In this document: piece by piece, positions 7,862 through 14,075 of the stretch | How positions within the stretch are numbered: position 1 is the stretch's first letter | Layout: each line of letters starts with the position of its first letter | Assembly (NCBI GenBank): GCA_946886545.1 | Contig: CAMPIU010000028.1 | Span: 1 to 14,075, forward strand | Direction: 5' to 3' | Length of the DNA: 14,075 nucleotides | From: an uncultured Flavobacteriales bacterium | Lineage (GTDB): Bacteria > Bacteroidota > Bacteroidia > Flavobacteriales > Crocinitomicaceae | The notes under the pieces: generated by a model | What the model was told of the DNA's origin: nothing | Databases searched by the model: none | What the model saw: only the letters and a program-made list of their open reading frames with translations | Position numbers and translations under genes: made by a program

Positions 7862-8509
7862 TTACTTTTTTATTCGTTTAATGCTACAACCTCTTGGCGG
7901 AGTTGAGGTGATTTCGATTTCTTTTCCCGAATTTGCAGCTTCAATTGCATTTTTCAGGTAATTCTCATCCGAACTGCGTTTTCCATCGACTTTATTATCA
8001 ATTGCGCCCGTATACATGAGTTCCATTTTTTGGTTCAGGAGAAAAACGTGGGGTGTTGTCCGGGCTCCAAATGCATCAGCTAATTCGGAGTTTTTATCAA
8101 GCAGGTAAGGCATAGTGTATCCTTTATCTTTTGCTCTTTTTCTCATAGCCTCCTGAGAATCGTCATCCCCTCTTTTTGCTTCGTTGGAATTGATCAGGAC
8201 CATTTTTAATCCATGGTCAGCAGCAAACTTATTCAATTCGTTGTACTGTTTTTCCCATCCTTCAAAGTTGTCGCTTCCCACAACGAAGGGGCAGGTATTG
8301 CATGAGAAAACAACTAACACGCCGTTTTTGCCTGACAGTGACTCCAAATGCATCATTTTACCATCCAAATTTTCCATTTGATATTCAGTCAATGGAACTC
8401 GTTCACCAATTGGAAGGGTTTTTGCATCTTCATTTTGAGCAAATGAAATAGAGGAGATCAAAAGAGAAATTCCTGCTATCCCATTTTTAATTGCATTTGA
8501 GAATAACAT
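7862..8509 (-). CDS. Exported thioredoxin-fold (AhpC/TSA, peroxiredoxin-like) protein
   Basis: I choose the internal ATG at 8509, giving 215 residues. It is followed at once by a good signal peptide (MLFSNAIKNGIAGISLLISS, cleavage after ISFAQ). A start at 8581 would overlap the divergent gene and add a charged, non-signal N-terminus. The mature part is a redoxin domain with Cys70-Asn-Thr-Cys73 (VVFSCNTCPF), a cis-proline loop (TTP, Pro153), 'LLDKNSELADAFGARTTPHVFLL' divided over about 135-157, and a conserved-looking C-terminal 'GCSIK' (Cys208). The combination of CNTCPF and the terminal GCSIK fits the peroxiredoxin-like thioredoxin group common in Bacteroidota, rather than classical TlpA. 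It presumably acts in the periplasm in thiol-disulfide or peroxide chemistry; the substrate is unknown. It is the first gene of a likely operon with the Cys-containing protease 21 bp downstream. Confidence 0.85.
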   Translation of the reverse strand: MLFSNAIKNGIAGISLLISSISFAQNEDAKTLPIGERVPLTEYQMENLDGKMMHLESLSGKNGVLVVFSCNTCPFVVGSDNFEGWEKQYNELNKFAADHGLKMVLINSNEAKRGDDDSQEAMRKRAKDKGYTMPYLLDKNSELADAFGARTTPHVFLLNQKMELMYTGAIDNKVDGKRSSDENYLKNAIEAANSGKEIEITSTPPRGCSIKRIKK

Positions 8510-8561
8510 AATCAGTTGAAATATTTTACATTTATCTGCCAATTTACGTTTTATTCCGAAT

Positions 8562-9776
8562 ATGAAAAAATCTTTAATCATTCTTTTTGCGCTAGTTAGT
8601 ATTTCTATTAATGCCCAGAATTTTGAAATTCCTGCGCTGAAACAGCCTTATTATGATATACTTGAGTGGAAAGGAATTGGTGCTTTGGTATTAAGCCGAG
8701 ACCTTACCTTAACTCAGAAGCAGGTTGATTTAACAATGGTTTCCGGAGCTGGCGAGAGTACCTGGCAGCAAGTGTATAATCCGATTGCGAAGGAGACTTT
8801 CTTTATATCGGAAGAAGGCGGTAAATATGCTTACTTTCTTGAAAACCTAGAATTGAAAGACAATAAGGTGTTTGTACATCAATTAAGTGCTGCCGGAAAT
8901 ATTAAAGTCATGAATTTAAGTTTTCTCGCTCCGTTGAAGCGCCTGGGAAGTTTTAGTCCTTCGGATTTATATCTGACAGATATTATTACCACCGAAAAGG
9001 CTCTTCTTTGGATGTTTAAGCATAAGGATAAAGATAAATTAACCACGATTGCTGTCTCCATGACTCATCATAATTTCAATATGTACGCTTTTGTGGTATC
9101 AGAAAACATAGTCAGTTCTTCTAAAATCGAAGATCAGATCTCTTGGTATGTTGCTGGAGAGAAAGGAGAAAATTGTTTGTTTGCTGCACGTTTGCACGCC
9201 GGAAAGGAAGCAGGCTGGAAAGTGAAAGAATTCAATCCGAAAGGAATTTTGGTTTCGGAACAAGTACTGGAACAGACCGGTACAAACTTTATTGCACATA
9301 CCCGGGTCGGTTTCGGAAGAAGAGGAAGTGCATTGTTAAAGCGAAGTGAACCGAATGAAAAAGGAACTTTGGTGTATGCTAATGGTGCGTATTATGTAGG
9401 CGGGATTGAAATGAATGGAACCAATGCTAATCTGATCAGTTATAAGATTGATGGTAAAAAGTGGAATAAAGTTTGTGAATCCGCATGTGCTGTTTACAAT
9501 GTAAAAAAGGATTTGGAAGTGGGTTGTTTCAGAATGGAAGAAGGAATAGGCTGGTATGTGAATTCTGCCAGGTCAGAAGGACATTTTCACAGCTTTACAT
9601 CAGGTACCGGAATCGTATCGGGAAGCATAGATCAGGCAACTTCTAACCCGAGCCGCTTGCTTACTGCGGAATTTCCAAGTAAATTTGTAGTTGAATTGGA
9701 TACGAAATGGTTGGTTTTTGATACAAAACAATTTCCAACAAAAAGCAGTTTAATCTTCGAATATAAGCAGAAATGA
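8562..9776 (+). CDS. Secreted protein of unknown function, first gene of the sensor-kinase operon
   Basis: The 404-residue product has a clear signal peptide (1-18, MKKSLIILFALVSISINA, then QNFEIP). I do not recognise the family. The mature part is mixed beta-rich sequence with many aromatic residues and two Cys near 305-309 (CESAC). Weakly repeated segments of the type 'GE...CLFAARLHAGKEAGWKVKEF' and 'GT.VYANGAYYVGGIEM' could be propeller blades, but this is only an impression. It has no T9SS sorting domain, no lipobox and no later membrane segment, so a periplasmic location is most likely. Its TGA stop overlaps the ATG of the next gene (ATGA), which suggests translational coupling. It diverges from the thioredoxin-fold gene across about 52 bp that must hold both promoters. 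Because it is co-translated with a large sensor kinase, a sensory or ligand-binding role is possible but unproven. Confidence 0.85.
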   Translation: MKKSLIILFALVSISINAQNFEIPALKQPYYDILEWKGIGALVLSRDLTLTQKQVDLTMVSGAGESTWQQVYNPIAKETFFISEEGGKYAYFLENLELKDNKVFVHQLSAAGNIKVMNLSFLAPLKRLGSFSPSDLYLTDIITTEKALLWMFKHKDKDKLTTIAVSMTHHNFNMYAFVVSENIVSSSKIEDQISWYVAGEKGENCLFAARLHAGKEAGWKVKEFNPKGILVSEQVLEQTGTNFIAHTRVGFGRRGSALLKRSEPNEKGTLVYANGAYYVGGIEMNGTNANLISYKIDGKKWNKVCESACAVYNVKKDLEVGCFRMEEGIGWYVNSARSEGHFHSFTSGTGIVSGSIDQATSNPSRLLTAEFPSKFVVELDTKWLVFDTKQFPTKSSLIFEYKQK

Positions 9777-10390
9777 TAATTGGAATTTGTGGTGGCAGCG
9801 GGTCCGGAAAAACGACTCTTTTAAAGCGCCTGGCGGCATTTTATGGTGAACTTCACCCAACTGTTTTTTCCATGGATAATTATTATTTGCCGATCGATAA
9901 GCAGCTTTTGGATGCAAATGGCCATGTAAATTTTGATTTGCCTACTGCTTTGGACAAAACCCGTTTAATAAGTGACTTGCGTGATTTAAAAGAAGGAAAA
10001 TCAATTGAAGTGAAGGAGTATCATTTTAATGCTCCACCGAATAAGAATGTATTGATCACTTTGGATCCTTCTCCTATAATTATTGTTGAGGGACTGTTTT
10101 TGTTTGAATACAAAGAAGTATACGAGTTATTGGATTTTTCCATTTTTATGGATGTGGATCACGATGTTCAATTGGACAGAAGGTTGTATAGAGATCAGGA
10201 AACGCGAGGATATTCAAGGGAAGCAATTATGTATCAATGGAAAAATCACGTAATTCCCTGCTATGAAAAATACCTCGCCCCATATATTCATTTGGCTGAT
10301 TTTGTCTTTGAAAATGACCAACAGGCTGATCTGGAATTTGAACGGCTTATTCAAATGCTGACGCCCAAACTATTATGTTTAAAGGAGTAA
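9773..10390 (+). CDS. Uridine kinase-family (Udk-like) P-loop phosphotransferase
   Basis: The 205-residue length is typical of bacterial uridine kinase, which phosphorylates uridine and cytidine in pyrimidine salvage. Walker A is GGSGSGKT at 7-14. 'SMDNYY' at 33-38 matches the catalytic Asp-Ser/Asn-Tyr-Tyr segment of the family (Asp35). 'NFDLPTALD' at 53-61 corresponds to the uridine-kinase 'NFDHP.A.D' motif. 'IIVEGLFLF' (about 103-111) and 'RRLYRD...RGYS' (lid region, about 136-149) follow in family order. The usual 'Y.F..H.R' nucleoside-binding segment is changed to 'YHFNAPPNK' (about 83-91), so the true substrate may differ and I give no symbol. The start codon ATG shares four bases with the stop of the preceding gene, and the end overlaps the histidine kinase gene by 16 bp. 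The enzyme should be cytoplasmic. Confidence 0.85.
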   Translation: MIIGICGGSGSGKTTLLKRLAAFYGELHPTVFSMDNYYLPIDKQLLDANGHVNFDLPTALDKTRLISDLRDLKEGKSIEVKEYHFNAPPNKNVLITLDPSPIIIVEGLFLFEYKEVYELLDFSIFMDVDHDVQLDRRLYRDQETRGYSREAIMYQWKNHVIPCYEKYLAPYIHLADFVFENDQQADLEFERLIQMLTPKLLCLKE

Positions 10391-13300
10391 TTCGTTTTTT
10401 TGCAAAAAGGGGATATGTACTGATATTAAGTGCTTGTCTACTGCTATTAATAGGATTGCTATTCAATTTAAAGGGGTCTGATCACCAGGATATTCAAAAG
10501 TTTCAACGTGTTTTTTTATCTCAAACGACTAAAGCGAAGAAACAACTGGATGCCATTCCGGGTGATTGGAAGAAACTCGACAAAGGTGCTTTCTCAAAAA
10601 AATACAATAACCTGGAGAACACCCTGTTTATTCATGTTTACCATGGTGATTCATTGGTTTTTTGGAATACCAATAAATGTCCGGTAAACCGCTTTACCGA
10701 TTTGCATTTCCCCACAAACGGGGTCGCTCAATTACAGAATGGGTGGTACTATACCCAATTTAAGAAAGAAGAGGATAAGATTTTTGCTGTGACTTTTGGG
10801 ATCAAACGTGTTTTTCCAATCACCAATGATCAGTTAAAAGATTATTTTTTTAAACCTTTTCCCGTAATTCACGGAACGGTTTCTCTCGTTACCGATAAGG
10901 ACAACGGTATTTTTGACAAGAAGGGTGAAGCTATCTTTGGTATTCATAGGACAGGTCAAAGTCCGGATAATCATAGCATATTAACCATCATTTTTGCAGA
11001 CCTGTTAATTATTGTTCTTTTACTTTCATTCAAGATAAACGGGATTCTGAAAACAAACCCGACGAGATTGGCATACATTTTTGCAGTTCTTGTTGTCAGA
11101 TATCTTGCACTGCGCTTTGATTGGTTCGAATGGATGGAAAACACATCTTTGTTTGATCCCGGATTAATGGCATTGAATAATTGGCTCCCGAATTTCGGGG
11201 AAGTCCTTGTTTGGCTGGTTTCTTTACTGATTATCTTTCCCCCTCTCAGCAAAGTGATTTTAAGTCAGAGCGGTAAAGTGGTCAGCTATTTTCTCTTGCT
11301 TTTGATTCCTGTTTTAATGATGCTATATCCCCAAATCATTAAATTAATCATTGTCAATTCTACTATCCCGATCAATTTGAGTGAAATCCTGAAATTGAAT
11401 ATTTTTTCCATTGTATTCATTTTTATCCTTGGATTGAGTTCTTTGTTTATCATCCGGTTTTATCAGCATGTAATCGGAAGATGGAGGCTTATGAATCCAA
11501 ACGGGATAGAAGTTCTTATTGTCCTTTTTGCTTTGTTTGGGTCTGTCGTCATTGCGAATGAATGGGTCTTCAGGTTACATGGTTTCTGGATTATCTGGAT
11601 GTTCTCTCTTTTGATCATTTCATTGATAGTTGTATTTCGTTTTAAACAAACCTGGAGTTTTACGTTTTATTTATTGGCAACTTTTCTTGTTTCGTTTGGA
11701 ATAACCATGAATCTTGAAATGGAGGCCAAAAAGAAGGAGCGGGAAGAACGTTTACTTTTTGCCAATCAATTGGCAGATGATCGTGATTTCAATGCCGAAG
11801 TGGATTTTACGAAGGCAAAAGAGAAAATGATCTCGGAACCCTTCCTGAAGAGGCTTTTTCGTCACGATACAAAACCCAGCTTTTCCGAATTGAAGGAGGC
11901 TATGGAGTACCAGGTTTTCAAAGGATACTGGGATCGTTACGATGTGGATTTTTATTATTATTTGGAAGATAGTGCCGGACTTCGATTGAACGGAATGTAC
12001 AAGAAACAATTAAGTGAGCTCATTGAAAGACATGGAGTTCGGTCTGAAATTGATACCAGTTTGTACTACGTAAAAGATTATACCAGCCAGTTTAATTATG
12101 TGCTTCACCTTCCCTTGGAAAGAAATGGGGTAAAGGCTGATTTCTATGGAACTATGAAGTCAAAACGGATTCCTGAAAAAATCGGATTCCCTAGACTTTT
12201 AATCTCGAAACAAACTGCTGTCTTTGAATCTTTGGAGCGCTATTCCATTGCCAAGTATTACAATGATCAATTGGTTTTGAATTATGGGGCATACAGTTAT
12301 CCTACTGATTTGAATATTTTCATAGATCAGAATGATGGAAAAGGACATCAATGGTTTGAAAAAGATGGTTTTGAACACCTCATTTTCAGGAAGTCGGAGA
12401 CAGATGCGATTATCCTTAGTAAAACAATTCCTTCCTGGTTGTCTTATTTAACCACGACTTCCATTTTGCTTGTCTGTTTTGGAGCTATGTTCGCACTTGT
12501 TTTATTGTTGAGGCGATTACACGAGCTTAGAGTTTCAAACGGAATTTCCATGATAACTAAGATCCAGCTGGTTTTGATCGGATTAATCGTGATCTCCCTT
12601 TGTGGATTCAGTATTGCAAGTACGACAATGCTTAGCGGACAATACAGGAGTTACTCAACGGATCAGATCCGCGAAAAAGTAAAATCGGTTATTAATGAGA
12701 TCAATTCCAGGCAGCGCTTTATTTCGGAAAAATTCAGTGATAAAAATCAAGATGAATTGGATTACCAGCTGAGAAGATGGTCGAAGGTTTTCCAAACGGA
12801 TATTAATTTGTATCAGGCCGACGGAATTCTGGCCGGAACATCCAGAACGAAGATTTATAATATGGGTTTATTAAGTGAACAGATGAACCCAAAGGCTTTG
12901 TATGAATTGCAGTTCGATAAGCGATCGGAATTTATTCATGAGGAGAATATCGGTTCTCTGGTCTATTTATCCGGATATGTTCCTGTGTTTAATCATGAAA
13001 ATGAGTTGTTGGGTTATTTGAACGTTCTTCATTTTGACCAGCGGAATGTGTTTGAGGATCAGTTGAGACAATTTTTCGTTGCCATCCTGAATGTATTTAT
13101 GCTTTTGCTTGTCTTATCTATTTTGGTAGCACTCCTGGTTTCTTCCTGGTTGACAGGTCCATTGATGTTATTAAGAAAGAGTTTTTCCCAGTTTGAGTTG
13201 GGTAAAAATAGTTTGCAGATAAATTATAAAGCACATGATGAGATCGGATCACTGGTTGCGGAATACAATCATAAATTGAATGAGCTTGCGGAAGCAGCAG

Positions 13301-13998
13301 CTAAACTGGCGCAATCAGAACGTGAAAGTGCTTGGCGGGAAATGGCCAAACAAGTTGCTCATGAGATTAAGAACCCACTTACACCCATGAAATTAAGTGT
13401 TCAGCACTTGCAGCGTGTTTTTGATCCGAATGATCCGAAATCGGCAGAGCGGATTGAACGGGTTACAAATTCTTTGATCGAACAAATTGACGCTTTGACT
13501 CATATAGCAAACGAGTTCTCAAATTTCGCAAAACTTCCGCAACCGGTTATCGCTGAAATTGACCTGCTTAGCTTATTGAAGGCGGTAGCTGCATTGTTTG
13601 ATGGTGACGGGAATGTGCATGTTGCATTGGAATTGAATTCGTCAGAAGCTATATACGTTCCCGGTGATAAAGAAATGTTGCTTCGGGTATTAAATAACCT
13701 GGTGTCAAACGGAATCCAGGCGGTTTCCATGAATACTGTAGCGCAAATAGTGATTTCCCTGGATGCCATCGATGATTTTGTTTTTGTGCGCGTAAAGGAC
13801 AATGGTACAGGAATTCCCAAAGATCAGATTCAAACCATTTTTGAGCCGTATTTCACTACGAAATCAACCGGAACAGGTTTAGGCTTGGCTATGGTGAAGC
13901 AGATTGTGGAAACTCATCAGGGATCTATTGTAATCGAAGAGACTTCTCCTGCGGGAACAACGGTTTTGGTCTCGCTTCCCAGATTGAAGAAACAATAA
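10375..13998 (+). CDS. Large polytopic NtrY-like sensor histidine kinase
   Basis: The 1207-residue inner-membrane sensor autophosphorylates on His996. Membrane segments lie near 13-31, 200-219, 231-247, 274-292, 302-327, 341-361, 377-395, 403-422, 427-446, 690-714, 731-752 and 903-926. With the positively charged N-terminus inside, regions 32-199, 447-687 and 753-902 fall outside the cytoplasm, and the charged loops (for example RRLHELRVSNG) fall inside. A HAMP-like linker follows at about 927-980. Next come the HisKA helix with 'HEIKNPLTPMKLS' (H996), the N box (NNLVSNG, 1107-1113), the G1 box (DNGTGIP, 1142-1148) and the G2 box (GTGLGLAM, 1166-1173). The HEIKNPLTP H-box is typical of NtrY-type kinases. 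No response regulator is in the window. The gene starts 16 bp before the end of the Udk-like gene, so translation is probably coupled. The start precedes the first membrane helix and no better ATG is seen. Confidence 0.93.
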   Translation: MFKGVIRFFAKRGYVLILSACLLLLIGLLFNLKGSDHQDIQKFQRVFLSQTTKAKKQLDAIPGDWKKLDKGAFSKKYNNLENTLFIHVYHGDSLVFWNTNKCPVNRFTDLHFPTNGVAQLQNGWYYTQFKKEEDKIFAVTFGIKRVFPITNDQLKDYFFKPFPVIHGTVSLVTDKDNGIFDKKGEAIFGIHRTGQSPDNHSILTIIFADLLIIVLLLSFKINGILKTNPTRLAYIFAVLVVRYLALRFDWFEWMENTSLFDPGLMALNNWLPNFGEVLVWLVSLLIIFPPLSKVILSQSGKVVSYFLLLLIPVLMMLYPQIIKLIIVNSTIPINLSEILKLNIFSIVFIFILGLSSLFIIRFYQHVIGRWRLMNPNGIEVLIVLFALFGSVVIANEWVFRLHGFWIIWMFSLLIISLIVVFRFKQTWSFTFYLLATFLVSFGITMNLEMEAKKKEREERLLFANQLADDRDFNAEVDFTKAKEKMISEPFLKRLFRHDTKPSFSELKEAMEYQVFKGYWDRYDVDFYYYLEDSAGLRLNGMYKKQLSELIERHGVRSEIDTSLYYVKDYTSQFNYVLHLPLERNGVKADFYGTMKSKRIPEKIGFPRLLISKQTAVFESLERYSIAKYYNDQLVLNYGAYSYPTDLNIFIDQNDGKGHQWFEKDGFEHLIFRKSETDAIILSKTIPSWLSYLTTTSILLVCFGAMFALVLLLRRLHELRVSNGISMITKIQLVLIGLIVISLCGFSIASTTMLSGQYRSYSTDQIREKVKSVINEINSRQRFISEKFSDKNQDELDYQLRRWSKVFQTDINLYQADGILAGTSRTKIYNMGLLSEQMNPKALYELQFDKRSEFIHEENIGSLVYLSGYVPVFNHENELLGYLNVLHFDQRNVFEDQLRQFFVAILNVFMLLLVLSILVALLVSSWLTGPLMLLRKSFSQFELGKNSLQINYKAHDEIGSLVAEYNHKLNELAEAAAKLAQSERESAWREMAKQVAHEIKNPLTPMKLSVQHLQRVFDPNDPKSAERIERVTNSLIEQIDALTHIANEFSNFAKLPQPVIAEIDLLSLLKAVAALFDGDGNVHVALELNSSEAIYVPGDKEMLLRVLNNLVSNGIQAVSMNTVAQIVISLDAIDDFVFVRVKDNGTGIPKDQIQTIFEPYFTTKSTGTGLGLAMVKQIVETHQGSIVIEETSPAGTTVLVSLPRLKKQ

Positions 13999-14040
13999 AA
14001 AGTAGGGGCGTCCCGCACATGCGGGACGCCCCTACTTTTT
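13997..14040 (+). terminator. Strong GC-rich hairpin at the end of the sensor-kinase operon (terminator or dispersed palindrome)
   Basis: Two 21-bp arms (13997-14017 and 14020-14040) are perfectly complementary with only two bases between them. The core is GC-rich (gtaggggcgtcccgc), flanked by five A and five T. The left arm begins inside the TAA stop codon. Five T after the stem fit an intrinsic terminator, and the symmetry would allow termination in both directions. The GC content stands out strongly from the AT-rich surroundings, so it may instead or also be a copy of a dispersed REP-like palindrome. Confidence 0.8.
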
Positions 14041-14056
14041 ATCCAAAAAATAACAA

Positions 14057-14070
14057 CTGTCTCTTATACA
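14057..14070. other. Probable Nextera/Tn5 mosaic-end adapter remnant at the contig end
   Basis: CTGTCTCTTATACA is identical to the first 14 bases of the 19-bp synthetic Tn5 mosaic end (CTGTCTCTTATACACATCT) used in tagmentation libraries. It lies 5 bases from the window end and is followed only by A. Bases from about 14057 onward are probably not genomic. Confidence 0.8.
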
Positions 14071-14075
14071 AAAAA

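Noticed and set aside
8510..8561. Specific promoter boxes for the divergent pair
   Set aside because: Partial matches to the Bacteroidota -7 motif (TAnnTTTG) occur, such as tacattta, but none has an acceptable TTG spacing, so no box is annotated.
8510..8581. An upstream start at 8581 for the thioredoxin-fold gene
   Set aside because: It would overlap the start of the divergent gene at 8562 and add a charged segment before a good signal peptide that begins at the ATG at 8509.
10971..11252. An antisense open frame of 93 codons within the sensor kinase gene
   Set aside because: It is antisense to a membrane-segment-coding stretch, with no motif or start signal; a shadow frame.
14057..14075. 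A natural transposon or insertion-sequence end at the right edge
   Set aside because: The 14 bases match the synthetic mosaic end rather than either natural IS50 end, and no transposase or target duplication is seen.

Overview
The window looks like a piece of a Bacteroidota chromosome, most likely order Flavobacteriales (inference). Three things suggest this: low-GC coding sequence, two secreted proteins ending in type IX secretion (T9SS) sorting domains of the 'YPNPTS...' type, and SprB-like repeats in one of them. No RNA gene, CRISPR array, transposase or prophage gene is visible. The window probably spans a whole assembly contig: its right end carries 14 bases identical to the synthetic Nextera/Tn5 mosaic end, and the gene at its left end appears frameshifted and cut.

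Left half (21-7840 plus 7862-8509) is all on the minus strand. From right to left it holds a secreted thioredoxin-fold protein, a lysyl-endopeptidase-like T9SS serine protease 21 bp downstream of it, the housekeeping gene radA, a 795-residue T9SS surface protein with SprB-like repeats, and a secreted propeller-like protein that runs into the left edge. Good intrinsic terminators follow the protease gene and the SprB-repeat gene.

Right half (8562-13998) is on the plus strand and diverges from the thioredoxin-fold gene across about 50 bp. It is a tight three-gene operon: a secreted protein of unknown function, a uridine-kinase-family P-loop enzyme that starts inside the previous stop codon (ATGA), and a 1207-residue NtrY-like sensor histidine kinase that overlaps the kinase gene by 16 bp. 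The sensor has about 12 membrane segments and three predicted extracytoplasmic domains, and no response regulator lies in the window. A GC-rich, perfectly paired hairpin sits directly on its stop codon and is either a strong terminator or a copy of a dispersed palindromic element.

Nothing here amounts to a clearly new defence or mobile system. The items most worth a second look are the coupled three-gene operon with its unknown secreted protein and unusual sensor, the lysyl-endopeptidase with a substituted accessory residue, the terminal palindrome, and the two contig-edge artefacts.
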